This document shows, piece by piece, positions 1 through 13,255 of a DNA stretch of 64,000 bases. The DNA lies in NCBI GenBank assembly GCA_023053685.1, contig JALIGW010000005.1, forward strand, positions 53,714,742-53,778,741, written 5' to 3'. The position numbers and the translations under genes were made by a program. Under the pieces are notes generated by a model that was given only the letters and a program-made list of their open reading frames with translations, was not told where the DNA came from and made no database searches. Every line of letters begins with the position of its first letter. Within the stretch, counting starts at the first letter, position 1. This stretch comes from Diadophis punctatus similis (Eukaryota; Chordata; Lepidosauria; Squamata; Dipsadidae).

Positions 1-391
1 CTTCAATTACACATTTTCCGCCTATTAGTGATACTGTAAAGCCAGTCCTGCAACATACATAGAATTGGAGATGTAGTTTGTGCTTGTTATAAATTAAGCT
101 TGTTGTGTAATATAATCTCTACCACACTAGAGCAAGACAAGAGCCACTTATCTTAACACACATCACAACTGATCACATTGTAACCAAGATATTTACTGAA
201 AATCAGAATTGCTACTTGAACTGGGGCAGGAGGTGTTCATGCCAAGCTAGCTATTTATGGGAGCTGAGCAAATGCTGTTAATCTCCTTTGGTTGAAAGAA
301 AGCTGGCAGAATCCAATGGCCTTCTACTCTGAATCAGCTGACTCATGGGGTCACCAGGGCATCTGGGGCCTCTAAGAATTTTAATCTAGAA
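1..391. other. No recognised feature
   Basis: AT-rich sequence without a long open frame or a repeat I recognise. The last eight bases are the left target-site duplication of the next element. Confidence 0.5.
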
Positions 392-526
392 CAGGGATGT
401 CAAACTCCCGGCATCACGGTGGCGTCATGTGATGTATCAGGACTTTCCCCCCCTTTGCTAAACTGGGCGTGGGCGTGGCCAGCATGTGAGGCATGCGGCC
501 CATGGGTCAGGAGTTTGACAGCCCTG
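392..526. mobile_element. Short non-autonomous hAT transposon (MITE)
   Basis: A 135-bp element with inverted ends CAGGGATGTCAAACTCC and GGAGTTTGACAGCCCTG, flanked on both sides by the perfect 8-bp duplication ATCTAGAA (384-391 and 527-534). The CAG...CTG ends and 8-bp duplication are the hAT signature. It codes for nothing and would need a transposase supplied in trans. Confidence 0.9.
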
Positions 527-807
527 ATCTAGAACAAAGGTGACATATACTTTCTTCTGATGGGTCCTTGGTGCTCTCTGAGCTTGGTTCTTGCAGATAT
601 TTCATTACCCAAACTAGGTAATATCAGTGCTAGTAAGGAGTGGGCTTTGCTCTCAGTTTATATTCTAGTGGCTTGTCCTGTCAATGTTGGTGGGAGTGGT
701 CATAGAAGTTTTTTGGTTTGGCTATTTATTTTTGGCTTGTTTAGCAGTTCCTTTCGGTTTGGGTTATTGTTTACTTGACTATTGGTTTGATATAATCTTA
801 GAGTTAC

Positions 808-905
808 CGTATTTTTCGCTCCATAAGATGCTCTGTACCATAAAACGCACCTAGCTTTTGGGGAGGAAAACAAGAAAACAAAAAATTGTTTTTTTTTTCC
901 CGACC
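808..905. mobile_element. Fragment of a DNA transposon end
   Basis: Begins ACCGTATTTTTCGCTCCATA followed by AGATGC and a second ACGCACC-type motif. It resembles the ends of the element at 25926-26402. The other end is missing, so this is a truncated copy; the superfamily is not determined from sequence alone. Confidence 0.5.
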
Positions 906-969
906 ACAAAAATCTTGCACAGCTTTGTCTAAACCTTTTAAGACTTATCTTCAGTTGCCTCTTGTAACA

Positions 970-1770
970 TACTGTTATACGGAATAACAAAGCTGGAAGG
1001 GACCTTGGAGGTCTTCTAGTCCAGCCCTCTGCTCAGGCAGGAATCCCTATAGCATTTCAGACAAATGTTTCTCCAATCTCTTTTTAAAAAACAACAGCAG
1101 TGGTGGGTTCCTACCAGTGTGGGCCACTCTATAGCACCGGTAGCGGCCCGCTGGTGATGTCACAGTACCGGTGCGGTCAGTTGCCGGTGCCTGGGCGCCG
1201 CCATTAAAAAAATTTTTTTTAATTTTTTTTAAAAAATCTTTTGCGCATGCCCAGAAGCCGAGCTTCCAGCACTGCGCATGCTCTGCCTTCCTACCCCAAA
1301 GTGAGTCCAAGCAGGGGAGGATGGCTGAGGGAGCGCGTCAGACGCTGAAAGAACGGGCGGCAGGAGCTATCTCCATCCCCTCCCTTCAGCAGTCTGAGAA
1401 GCCATGAATGCGCGGTGATGATCCCAGGCATTTTCCCATGTTCGAGGCTTCGCGAGCTGCTGAGGGGAGGGGGAACAGGCGGCAGGAGCCTAGGATCATT
1501 GAATGGGGAGAAGCATTCAGGCCGGACAGAGCCTCCTAGAAGAACCGCTGCTGTGGTCTTGCTGCTCCCACTGCGGGGGGCTGCGTTGTGGGTGGGCAAT
1601 GCCCCCCTGCTTCACTGGCCGCTGCCAAGCTCCTGAGGCCCACGCCCACCCGGTCACATGGCTGTCAAGCCACACCCACAAAATAAGCCACGCCCACAGA
1701 GGTAGTCAAAAAAATTAGGAACCCGCCCCTGAACAACAGTGTTGGAGAAGGGAGGGAAGTAAGTAAGTAA
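970..1770 (-). mobile_element. CR1 LINE 3' end, split by a hAT insertion
   Basis: On the minus strand 978-1097 reads as a CR1 3' end: a 'cctgcctgagcagagggctgg' type segment followed by 'ctagaagacctccaaggtcc'. The homologous sequence resumes after the inserted hAT element at 1740-1766. Only the last part of ORF2 and the 3' UTR remain, so it is inactive. Confidence 0.7.
1098..1731. mobile_element. Non-autonomous hAT element, CAGnGGTGGGTTC family
   Basis: 634 bp bounded by CAGTGGTGGGTTCCTACC on the left and GGAACCCGCCCCTG on the right. The perfect 8-bp duplication AACAACAG lies at 1090-1097 and 1732-1739. The interior is GC-rich, with a poly-A/T stretch and GCGCATGC motifs. Closely related full copies are at 8593-9223 and 44556-45077. 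No transposase frame is present. Confidence 0.92.
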
Positions 1771-3583
1771 GTTGTCCAGTTGCCCAATTTCATGTACTAG
1801 ATATGTAGTTCAAGACATTGATTTGTTATCATATTTATATAATCCAGTACTTTCTTCCCAAACTTCATAAGTATAGGTTGTAAAAATTGTAAAAAAATGT
1901 GCATACTTCCTTTTTCTAATTTTCTAATCATTTTCAGAAATTGCTCATTCATTGCTTTTCAACTATTACGAACCTTTGGACTGACAATTTTGACAGCACC
2001 AGGTGACTTTCCTTCAATCCTTAGCAAAAGAAGTTTTAGTTACAAGTTAAGGACACATACACACAACACCCTAAAAAGTGTAAAATCACATTTTAAAAAC
2101 CCTTTTGCTACCGTATATATATTTCTTTCTTTGTTCCGAATATGCATAGTTTCCCTCCCTATTTTCCACTAGAGGGAGCATTGATAATTCCTTCTCAAAA
2201 AGAGGCAGAAGACTCTACAAAGAACGACTTGTCTTGAGCAGTAGGAGCTAATATCCTACTAGATCTGTTCCCTTGTCTCAAAGTTGGAAATATTTTGTCT
2301 AAAGAGTAGATTGGCCAAAGTAAAATAACATCATACATAAAATTTTAAGAAAGCTAATATTTGGGCAAAGAGGAAGCTTTGCAAATAATCAAGACTTTTA
2401 AGAACTAAAGGATTCTAGAATAATGTTTGAAGATACTGAAGTTTAGGAGTAATTAAAAACAAAACAAAAAACCCACTCTCTAGAAAAAAGGATGAAACAT
2501 AAGTTGGGGTTCAGATATATATTATAAATATTTCAAACATATTCTTTTCAACCTCTGGCTGCCTCTGTGTTCTGATAGAATGGAAGGCAAATATTCAGTC
2601 TCCAAACGCATGAAATTTTAAACAAAGCAATGTATAACTTATTGATGCAATTTTTATCAAAGTAGAATACTGGTAAATTCTAGGAAATGTAATGATTGAG
2701 GTAATAATAGTGATTCTCTAAAAGTTATTGACTTAACTGATGTCATGAATGGGCAGAAATTCTGGATCTCAGAGTACCACTATTGTGGTTGCATAACTTA
2801 ATATTGTGGATATGCTTTCTGAGAAATGATGCATTTTTCCAACTATAAAATGTTTCATTTTGGATACTCCCCACAAGCAACATCTCCATTCCTTTTCTTG
2901 CTCCTAACAAAAGAAAAGTGCAATCTTGAAAGGAGGTATAAGATTCTATGCAAATAAGGGGGGGAAAATGAAGGGAAAAATATCCATAATGTAGAATTGT
3001 CTTCATTGAAAGTTTTACAACATTATGCAGTATTGGAAAAAGGCAAGATAGATTCAACCTAAAACTAATGATCCAAGTTCACAATAGAGGTTGAAGTTAG
3101 AATGATTGAAATCAGAAAACTGCCAGCATTTTGGCTCTGAAAATGGAAAACAGGAAAAAAAATCCTGCAATCTTACAGCAGGAAAATGTTTAAAAATATT
3201 TGCTATTCATAAGTAAAAATTCAAGACTTGAAGATTTGGCTTCAGGTAGAATGACAGTAATAAACTATGAAATGAATAATTATGGTGGAATTATGGTGTT
3301 TTTACTATGATCTGGATCACATTTTAAAATAGCTTTGAATGAGACATGTTAAGATAGTATAATAAAGTCTTAATTTTAAATATGTAATTTGAACATTTAA
3401 TAATTTTGCACTCTACACATATATGCATTGATATATAATCACTTATGCATATTGGAAAAAGGAATTCATTTGAATTGATGAAAATATTTTATGGAACTAG
3501 AAAGTCTAATTTTTAATCATTAAAATATAATCTGTCATTATATAACAATTAATATTCCATCCATGCTACCATTGCAGTCAGTA
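1771..3583. other. No recognised feature
   Basis: AT-rich, apparently single-copy sequence. Stop codons are frequent in all frames, and I see no repeat family or splice-flanked exon. Confidence 0.4.
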
Positions 3584-3633
<50 letters not shown>

Positions 3634-3634
3634 T
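3584..3634. repeat. (TG)n microsatellite
   Basis: A nearly pure TG dinucleotide run of about 45 bases that ends just before the duplication flanking the next hAT element. Confidence 0.95.
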
Positions 3635-3642
3635 ATCTAGTG

Positions 3643-3959
3643 CAGAAGTGGATTCTACTTACCTTCCCCACTGGTTGGTATCGCGATGGAAGTGCACGTT
3701 TTGTGCGTGTGCGCGAACAAAGCGAGCACGCGTGCATGCATCACTTCCTGGAAATGACCCTCTGCGCATGCGCAGTACTAAAAAAAAGCTTCTGCACATG
3801 TGCAGAAGCAAAAAACAAGATGGAGGAACCTATGGCGCCGCCGAGAGAACCAGCTCGGGGGTGTGGCAGGCCTGGGTCGCTGCCGGTTCCAGAGACCCAG
3901 GCCACCAAGTTACTACCGGTTCTATAGAACCGGTCCGAACCGGGAGGAACCCACTTCTG
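3643..3959. mobile_element. Non-autonomous hAT element, CAGnGGTGGGTTC family
   Basis: 317 bp, ends CAGAAGTGGATTCTAC and GGAACCCACTTCTG, perfect duplication ATCTAGTG at 3635-3642 and 3960-3967. Inside are a perfect TGCGCATGCGCA palindrome (3763-3774) and a YY1-like AAGATGG motif. An ACCGGTTC-type inverted segment lies near the right end. Confidence 0.92.
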
Positions 3960-4059
3960 ATCTAGTGTTGATTTAATGTTTCTTCAATGTTTCAATATTT
4001 TTAATTTCTATAATATTACTGCTTGAAGTTCTACACTTCTATAATACTGCTTAAAGCCA

Positions 4060-4200
4060 CTTTGATGTAGTGTTCAATCACTTCCCTGGCTGTTTTTGTG
4101 CCTGCTCATCCAACAATCTTAGTAGCTGCAAAATTGAATGTGTGTCCTTGTTCATTGCAGTGTGAGGATCTCCTCATCTGACTGTTTTTCATTTTATGTT
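4060..4200. repeat. Unclassified interspersed repeat (copy 1)
   Basis: The segment around 'ttgttcattgcagtgtgagg' and the preceding 'ccaacaatcttagtagct' recurs, diverged, at 52150-52230, so this is an old dispersed repeat. The family is uncertain; a Penelope-like element is one possibility. Confidence 0.45.
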
Positions 4201-4250
4201 CTTTTATTCAGATATCTATGTCCAGTGCAATATATTTTCATCCCAGAAAT

Positions 4251-4628
4251 CAGGGGTGGGTTCTAACTTACCTCACTGCCGGTTCGCTTCCTGGGCACAC
4301 CTCGTGGGCATGTGCCAAAAAATCCCGGGGAAAAAAGCCAAAACAAGATGGCGACCATATGCACAGTGCCGGAAACTCAGCTTCTGCACATGCTCAGAAG
4401 AAAAAAAAATTCAAAAAAAAGCAAAAACAAGATGGCGACCGATGCACAGTGCCGGAAACTCGGCTTCTGCACATGCTCAGAAGAAAAAATAAAAAAAAAA
4501 TTAAAAAAAGTTGGCGGCGCCCACAGACCGGCACCGACCGAACCGGTTCTGTGATGTCATCATGACATCACCAGCGGGTCGCTACCGGTTCAGGGGAACT
4601 GGTCCGAACTGAGAGGAACCCACCTCTG
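4251..4628. mobile_element. Non-autonomous hAT element with internal tandem duplication
   Basis: 378 bp, ends CAGGGGTGGGTTC and GGAACCCACCTCTG, perfect duplication CCAGAAAT at 4243-4250 and 4629-4636. A segment of roughly 90 bp occurs twice in tandem (about 4335-4420 and 4425-4500). Each unit contains AAGATGGCGACC, a good YY1-type motif, and a TGCACATGCTCAGAAG motif. Confidence 0.92.
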
Positions 4629-4636
4629 CCAGAAAT

Positions 4637-5966
4637 AGTAATGTCCTGAAGAAAATACACCTTCATTTAAAAAAATAGCTATGAAAGGAGGCAGTGCAAG
4701 GCTTTAGGAATTCTTTTCACCCCCTTAACTGGGAGTCATGTAGGTGCATGGGCATGTGTCTGTACAACCATTCTCATTTTCTCCAGGGAATATGCAATTA
4801 TGTGAGGGTCTGATCAAGTCCCCCTGGGGAGGCTTGCACCTGTGGCTATGATTTAGCTCTCCCTTCCTATTGTTTTTTTATCTGTACACATATACTCTAT
4901 GCACTAGGACTCTTGGGATACTGTCACATAACAGAAGGAAGGAGAGAAAGGCTTATAGTGAAGCCCATTTCCCAAGCTGATGCTCAACTGCGCTTCCCAT
5001 GGGGATCCATTGGGGACATTTTTTCGGATGTTTTTTTCTGTAGTTTTCATTGAATTCCACCCACTTTCAGACTTGATCTTTTTCTCTCAGCTTTTTTTTC
5101 TGCATCAGATTTAGTCCTATCTGGTTCTGTTTTTAGAGAGTTTACCCTGCAGGTAGACACACTAGCCAGGCAGGCAGAGACGCATCCAGAATCCTGAGTA
5201 CCTTCACTTTCATGATTTGAAATGAATAAAAAAAGAAAAAGAAATGCATCTTGCACAATACATTATGTGCATGTGTTGATTCATGTGCACAGAAATAAAT
5301 TTAGACATAATTACTATAATTTTAGTAGAAAGAGAATACAGCTTACAATTGTGGAGAAACCTGCAGTCAGGTGATTTATGTGTCTGCTCAGTTTGTTCTC
5401 CAGATAATAATGGTTGGACAATTGTTGTCCTAATTTTTCTTTCTAAAAACTCACTTCATTAACTGTACTTGGATTGGATAATAAAAAACCAAGATGGGCA
5501 ATTGTTTTACATTGGAAGCTTCAATCTCCCAGGAATAATTTACTCTGGACTATTGTTTTCTTTGTTTAGTAGGATGCAAAAGGGAATACCATCCCCATCC
5601 CCAAATTGGGAAAGGAGAGGACATCAGAAAAGAAGGGTAGGGCAGGTAATCTCCAGTCCAACATTCTGAGGCAAAGGGAAGCTGCTTAGTAATGCATTTT
5701 TTAGAGACCAGGACTGAAGCAGCAATTAGAAGGTTTGGGCACAGAAATCAAACTAAAATAGCATTTTACACTAGTTTTTATTACTGGCATCTGGGTTTGG
5801 GTTTGGGTTTGGACATAGGAAAAGACTGCTTCCACAGTTGCAGCACGGTCTCAGCCCCAGTTAGTACTCACTCCTTTTTTTGAGGATGAAATTATTGTTA
5901 ACAGGATTATTCCTATTTTTATAAACTTAATCAATCTTTTAACTGCCAGTGTAATAATAGTAACCC

Positions 5967-5968
<2 letters not shown>
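4637..5968. other. No recognised gene; short GGGTTT run
   Basis: Mostly unique sequence. A short TTTGGG run (about 5792-5812, three units) is not the vertebrate telomere motif. I saw no transposon ends or exons. Confidence 0.4.
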
Positions 5969-6028
<60 letters not shown>

Positions 6029-6123
6029 CTTGCTATTATTCACTTATTAACATGTTATTCATATTAACGTATGTATGTATGTATGTATGTATGTATGTAT
6101 GTATGTATGTATGTATGTATGTA
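5969..6123. repeat. (CA)n and (GTAT)n microsatellites
   Basis: A CA run at about 5969-6026 is followed after 40 bases by about 13 GTAT units (6068-6123). Confidence 0.95.
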
Positions 6124-6357
6124 CTTTCCAGGAAAAAAATAGCAAACTTTTTGTTCTTGGAAAGATTCAGATTGTTTGACAGAACATTAGTAGAATTTAA
6201 GGCACCAAGTTTGGGAATTATTGTGATGGGCCATTTTGAAGCAAGGTATAGGTGGAGTCAGAGCCATTACTGTCAGCAGGGATCATTCTCTCTGACAATA
6301 TTTTTCCATTTGGCATTCCTGATCTGCCAACTCCCACCCCTATTTTTCTTTAATACC

Positions 6358-6361
<4 letters not shown>

Positions 6362-6408
<47 letters not shown>
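6362..6408. repeat. (TC)n microsatellite
   Basis: A pure TC dinucleotide run of about 47 bases. Confidence 0.95.
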
Positions 6409-6409
<1 letters not shown>

Positions 6410-6412
<3 letters not shown>

Positions 6413-7460
6413 ACCTTGCAAGAAGGACAATTATATCTTATCAGAAATCTAAATTGATCTTTTGAAGAGAGCTATTGAAATTAGGCTAAGAGGTTGAAGT
6501 TTCTTCAGTCCTATAGCAGATATGCTTATCTTCTACAAGATTCTAAGATGCCTGAACCAGTGCACAGGATAATCTGCACCGAGGATGCATGTCCATTTAA
6601 GATTGTCAGAGAACTGGACCATGCAAAGAGAAGACCAGAAGCAATAGATAAGGAAGTTTCTTTGCTGCTATTGATTTCTGAGAAATCCATAATACACCAG
6701 CAACAAATTGCAATAGATAAAAACATACTTTTATTAAGACAAGTGAAGGTCCATGAAATCACTGCAATTTTTTGAGAGTCAAGAATTCTTCATTAAATTA
6801 TTTGCTTAGAAAAAAGAGGAAGAAGCAAGGAAGGAATGTAGCTGATCTCAGGGCCATGACCTTATTAGGTTTTGACCTGGTTGAATGATGGAGGGCCTCC
6901 AGACATGCCAAAGTGATTCTTATCAGACACAGACTAGCGTAAGTTCTGGTTAAAAATCTCCTAAGCTTGCTGTAAAAAACAACCACAAGGTACCACACAT
7001 GACATTTTGAAATAGTTCGGAAGAATGCAATCATGACTCAACTTTGTTAATCTGAAACAACCTATACAGATAGTAAAATGGTGAATATGAGAAAATAAGG
7101 CATTATTTGGCTTGTGCTTAGATAAACTTTAATGCCCAAGGGAAAAGAACTTCCTCTAAAAATCCAGAATGATTTAGCAAGCCAAATGTTCTGTTGCCTG
7201 AAATCCAGTCTAATTATTTGTCCAACTAGTGCAAAGTTATCTGCTCCCTGTGATTTTTCCACAAGGAAAAGATGAAATTACTAATGGCAAAATGGGCAGG
7301 GGTTCCCTTTGTGCTCGCAGTACAAATTCTGAAGTACTATTTAGAGATTGAATATAACGGACTGCAGAACTGTAGAAAGCAAATGCATTGCCAAAGGGGA
7401 AAAAAGAAAAGGGGAAAAAAGAAGAAGAAATACTGTTGCATTACCGTGTGCATATTTGTA
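6410..7460. other. No recognised feature
   Basis: Contains a 93-codon open frame at 6494-6775 (+) that matches no family I recognise and has no supporting splice or promoter context. I treat it as chance. Confidence 0.4.

Positions 7461-7461
<1 letters not shown>

Positions 7462-7491
<30 letters not shown>
7462..7491. repeat. (AC)n microsatellite
   Basis: A short AC run of about 30 bases. Confidence 0.95.
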
Positions 7492-7495
<4 letters not shown>

Positions 7496-8584
7496 TTCTG
7501 GTCAGGAATGGCTAGTATAACAATGATGTCAGTCTGGGCAAATAGTGCAGAGATGTTTGGCCTTCGAAACTCTGTGTGAATGAAAACATATGAGAACCAG
7601 GGCTGTTCTTGGTCATCTAGTATTTAAATCAATTCACGGTGGCTTTCAGCATATTTTTCTTGAGTGTCAGTTGTTATCAATACAGAATTCTCTTGGTCTA
7701 CAACTGAGGCCAAGCAGGAAATTCTTTGCAAGAGTATTGCACAACGAAAATAATTTTCCTAGAATGACAATGTTTTGACAGGAAAGAAGCTGCCTCCTCC
7801 CCATCTCCCCCTCCAACACCACCTCCAGAATTTTCCACTAGAGCTGCATTTTGACGGACAAAAATTCCACATTAATAGGCATCTGAGAATATTCAGTGTA
7901 TTCTGGGCCAGCATAGACATGAAAATGTTGCTTTGGGGTTCAGCAAGCTTGGCTACAGTGAGTCTTTCAAACGGTGGTGATGGGGCATTGCTGGGAGGAG
8001 GGAGGCTCTTTTGCAGAGCAGGCCCTTCGGATTTTCTTCCTGATTTAGAACAAAAAATGTAATTCAGGTCAGAAGTGTGAAATTTCCTGTGGGATGGGAA
8101 ACCTGATTCTTGACCAGTTCTGAAAGGTTGCAATAAAGAGGACAAAGGTCGTTTGTTTGCCTTGACCACTCTGACTGGAAGGAGAAGCAACTGATTTAAA
8201 TTGCAGGAAGGAAAGCTGGCTTATGGGATGCCTTTAAGTGAATAAACTGAAAAAGAGATTAAGTAGAAATTTGATTTGATTTAATTAACTGGTCCAGAGT
8301 CCCCATTATCTTGTATTAAAGTTTTCAGGTGGACAAATTCTTCTAAACCTTTCCCTATGAATTCTAATTTAATTTGATGCAATAAAATAAGCTTTTGAAA
8401 TTATTTTCAAAGGAAAACAATCTTGGAGAAGGTCTTCTGGATGAGGCCTGGTATTTTTGCAGAGTGGTGGTTGGACTACCAAGCTTGGAATCTTCACTTG
8501 TGCTCTGATTCAACTTGGTTAATTATTAATAATAATAGCAATGAATCTTCAAATCAAGCTGAGCTTCTTGTACATGCAACTTTC
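7492..8584. other. No recognised feature
   Basis: Unique-looking sequence. Opposite-strand open frames at 7759-8190 and 7775-8062 overlap each other and resemble no known protein. Confidence 0.4.
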
Positions 8585-8592
8585 TTTAGATG

Positions 8593-9223
8593 CAGTGGTG
8601 GGTTCCTACCGGTGTGGTCCACTCTATAGCACCGGTAGCGGCCTGCTGGTGACGTCACAGTACCGGTGCGGTCGGTTGCCGCTGCCTGGGTGCCGCCATT
8701 TTTTTAATTTTTTTTTTTTAATTTTTAAAAAAAATTTCTTATGCGCATGCCCAGAAGCCGAGCTTCTGGCACTGCGCATGCACTGCCTTCCTACCCCACA
8801 GTGAGTCCAAGCAGGGTAGGATGGCTGAGGGAGCGCATGAGATGCTGAAAGAATGGGCGGCAGGAGCTATCTCCATTCCCCTCCCTTCAGCAGTCCTAGA
8901 AGCCACGAACGTGCGGTGATGATCCCAGGCATTTTCGCACGTTCGAGGCTTCTCGAGCTGCTGAGGGGAGGGGGAATGGGCGGCAGGAGCCTAGGATCAT
9001 TGAATGGGGAGAAGCATTCAGGCCGGATGGAGCCTCCTAGAAGAACCACTGTCGCGGTCTTGCTGCTCCCGCTGCGGGGGGCTGCGTTGCGGGTGGGCAA
9101 TGCCCCCTCCGCTTCTCCGGCTCCCGAGGCCCACGCCCGTCCGGTCACATGGCTGGCAAGCCACACCCACAAAATAAGCCATGCCCACAGAGTGGTAGTA
9201 AAAAAATTAGGAACCCGCTCCTG
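8593..9223. mobile_element. Non-autonomous hAT element, CAGnGGTGGGTTC family
   Basis: 631 bp, close in sequence and length to the copy at 1098-1731. Perfect duplication TTTAGATG at 8585-8592 and 9224-9231. The open frames inside it on both strands are shadows of the GC-rich MITE interior, not genes. Confidence 0.92.
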
Positions 9224-9231
9224 TTTAGATG

Positions 9232-10704
9232 ATATAGAAGTGGTTTGCCATGACCACCTTTGGGATATTTTTCTTCACTTTTCCACACTAGGCTATGGAT
9301 TTCATACTCCCATTTGCTGTCCCAATATTAACTAGGCTTGATTCTAAACTATATCAACCACATGCAGACACCAAGTACTACCAAATTCTGAGCTCTGTTG
9401 AAATATTACCAAAGTCCAATATATGCCTCAGAGACTTGGTTGTAAGGAAAATCAAAGTGAGTGTGGAAATGTTGTTATAGCCTGAACTTCAGAGAGGACT
9501 TTCTGAAATTGGAATCCAGGTCCATAGTTTATATAAAGCAAGGAATTGACTGTGCAAACAGAGGATATGCTTATATGTTATTGCCTGGTTCCTAATATGA
9601 AATAAGAGGACTTATAATTTCAGTCTGTATAAATAGAGGAGAATCAATAAAGGAGCACTCTGTTCCAGACTTACTCTCATAGGCGAAATATGCCATTAAG
9701 GCATTGTACACTTGGCCGAAAATGTCTCCTGTATTTGCTGAAATTGCCTTGACCATGTTTAAATTCAGAAGTATTCACGTATGAAAAGTTTTAGACAACC
9801 TGTCCAGCTGCATGGTATCCATTCAACCTTACAATATCTTTATATATATATATATAACAACACATACAAAACCATCCTTCCCCCCTACAAAGAAACCACT
9901 CCATACCAATACATTCTACTGTATGTATCAACATGGGATCACATGATTTTCCACATTTTAATCTATGGTTTCCTTATAAATGTATGTTTCTGGTTCTTGA
10001 CCACAATGGTGGAATTCCTTTTCCACCCCTTTGTGGTTGGTGCTGAAGTTAGGTTTTTGAATCAAATATAGACCATCTGTTTGCCCAGGTTATTATCTAA
10101 ATTAATGGTGCTGTGCCCCTTATTGAGTGTCTCTCGTTGTTGTATGGCTTTTTTTTACTTGTATAATTTTGTAGGGTTTTAATTTTGAATGCTCAGTGTA
10201 TTATCATATGTTTCCATCTATGATACTTTGCTTTGGAATTACTTTTAATTACAAATGGACCAAACCTTGCTGGTTTATCATATATATATATATATATATT
10301 GAGCGTCTTTCTGTTCAAGGGAATGATCAGAATTAGTCCTAATACAGTCCAGATATGCTACATTTTGACTAAGACCATCTAAAAGGCTCTACCCCAAGGA
10401 GAATTGATCCATATATAAAATCATTGTATGCTGGGGATAGTTTTAGGATTTTATACCAGCAGAGAGGTAAGACTAGATATAATTCTAGGTTACAATAATT
10501 GTTGAAAAATTGGATTGCAACAATGAAAAAATAAATACGGTAAGTTATATAATGTTTATAATTTAATTATTTTTTATTTTTAAGGATATGTGTGTATGTA
10601 TCCGTGAATTTGAGTATATATTCTTTCCCTGGGTCTATTTCTCTCTTTTCTGTGAATGTGTGTGGTGTTTTGCTGTTGAATTTTAACTTTCCTCTTTTGA
10701 AAGG
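9232..10704. other. No recognised feature apart from short AT runs
   Basis: AT-rich sequence with short (AT)n runs near 9840-9857 and 10277-10300. No gene or transposon ends seen. Confidence 0.4.
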
Positions 10705-10802
10705 TTGTTTAGGATTTTTCATATTTTTCATATTTTTCATATTTTTCATATTTTTTATTTTTTATTTTTTATTTTTTATTATTTTTTATTTTTTATTATT
10801 TT

Positions 10803-10889
<87 letters not shown>

Positions 10890-10890
10890 G
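10705..10890. repeat. Compound (CATATTTTT)n / (TTTTTA)n / (TTTA)n repeat
   Basis: Starts as a nine-base CATATTTTT repeat, shifts to TTTTTTA units, and ends as about 20 TTTA units (10803-10888). Overlapping open frames here are repeat artefacts. Confidence 0.9.
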
Positions 10891-11033
10891 GATTCTTATA
10901 TGCTGCCCTACTCCCTGGGGACTAAATTTTGTCTCTTCATCTTATAGGTGTTAAATATGTAACACATTAGGTTTATTTTTTAAACTATGCTATTTTTATT
11001 CAATGTTAACATTACATTGCTATTTGTCCCAAA

Positions 11034-11221
11034 GGTGTTTCTTCAAAAGGCAACTGGACTTCGGTTTTTTTTTCTTAAAGAAGTTGTGCTTCTTATCCAA
11101 GAAGCTTCTTCAGTTCTAACGAGTACATTCAGTCAGAACTAAGGATGCTTCTTGGATAAGAAATGAAACATCTTGAAGGGGAAAAAAAGACCAGTTGCTT
11201 TTGAAAAAGCACCTTTGGGAC
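11034..11221. repeat. Imperfect palindromic repeat
   Basis: The left part (GTCCCAAAGGTGTTTCTTCA onward) is an imperfect inverted copy of the right part (ending AAGCACCTTTGGGAC). The two arms of about 85 bp each carry 'cttcttatccaagaagc' and its complement. I believe this is a dispersed foldback repeat, possibly a terminal repeat of a Penelope-like element, but that name is tentative. Confidence 0.5.
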
Positions 11222-11359
11222 AACCATGACCTGGATGCCTGAGAATCTCCATAGACATTTAGCTACATTGCTATTTAATACCCGAAAAGAAATGTTGATT
11301 GTAATGTTTTAGAAGTTGAAATGAAAAGTAAAAATAATAATAATATGATTTACGATTTA

Positions 11360-11530
11360 GGCAGCGCCAATCTGAACTTCCATGATCTTGAAAACTTAAG
11401 CAGGATTATAGTAGTTTAGTATTTCTACAGAAGACCTCCAGGAGATAAATGGTTTGTAGGCTGCACTGGAAAATTGGGAAAAGATTCTGGAGTAAACCAA
11501 CAGCCAAGTGCTTCTATATTATTATCATGA
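11360..11530 (+). mobile_element. Decayed 5S rRNA-derived SINE
   Basis: Collinear with vertebrate 5S rRNA from a 'ccaatctgaac' (5S ccctgaac) block through 'aacttaagcaggat' (5S aagctaagcaggg), 'tagtatttctacagaagacc' (5S tagtacttggatgggagacc) and 'tttgtaggct' (5S ctgtaggct). A SINE-like body with a 'gtaaaccaacag' motif follows. It is strongly diverged and its internal Pol III promoter is degraded. A second copy is at 18058-18205. Confidence 0.6.
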
Positions 11531-12815
<1,285 letters not shown>

Positions 12816-13255
12816 TGTAGAATCTGCTGAACTTTCCAAATGATTCTGTTAGAGGTACCTTTGGCTTTCAGTGGGAGCTGATGCAATAAAGTTTGGAAAA
12901 TAAGATATAGGGTAGCATGTAATTTGAAGCACTTGACAAATACTCCCAACTTTTTCCATCTGTTAAGCAATTGGTATGCTATGGATTGCAGTTCTTCTTT
13001 TGGCTAAATATAGTGACACATTCAATGTGACTCAGTAGTGTTGCCATGCCAGATTTTGACCCCATTCACAGTAATATCACAGCTGTGTCAGCAGGATCCA
13101 AATGAAATTGGTCCATGCATAGAAAACAGCAGACAATGCTTTGGCTATTGTGCGCTATGCATATGAGCTTCTCTTACAGTTAGATATGAAAGGCTGCCAA
13201 ACAGCTTCTTTTGTTGCAGGAGCCCTTCTTTTAGCAAGGAGCATTCTCCTTAGAG

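Noticed and set aside
5792..5812. Telomere-like GGGTTT repeat
   Set aside because: Only about three units of TTTGGG. The vertebrate telomere unit is TTAGGG, so this is a short simple repeat.
6068..6123. Regular short repeats as a possible CRISPR array
   Set aside because: The units are contiguous simple repeats with no unique spacers, and the genome is vertebrate.
6494..6775. 93-codon frame as a possible small gene
   Set aside because: It resembles no protein I recognise, and I see no splice sites, CpG island or conserved codon pattern. The length is within chance for 64 kb.
11071..11125. Hammerhead ribozyme in the palindromic repeat
   Set aside because: The minus strand has CTGAAGA followed by a GCTTCTT/AAGAAGC stem, but an extra base precedes the stem and the essential GAAA is ACAA here. 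At best a decayed relic.
11360..11480. Functional 5S rRNA gene
   Set aside because: Too many substitutions, including in the internal control region, and it continues into SINE sequence.
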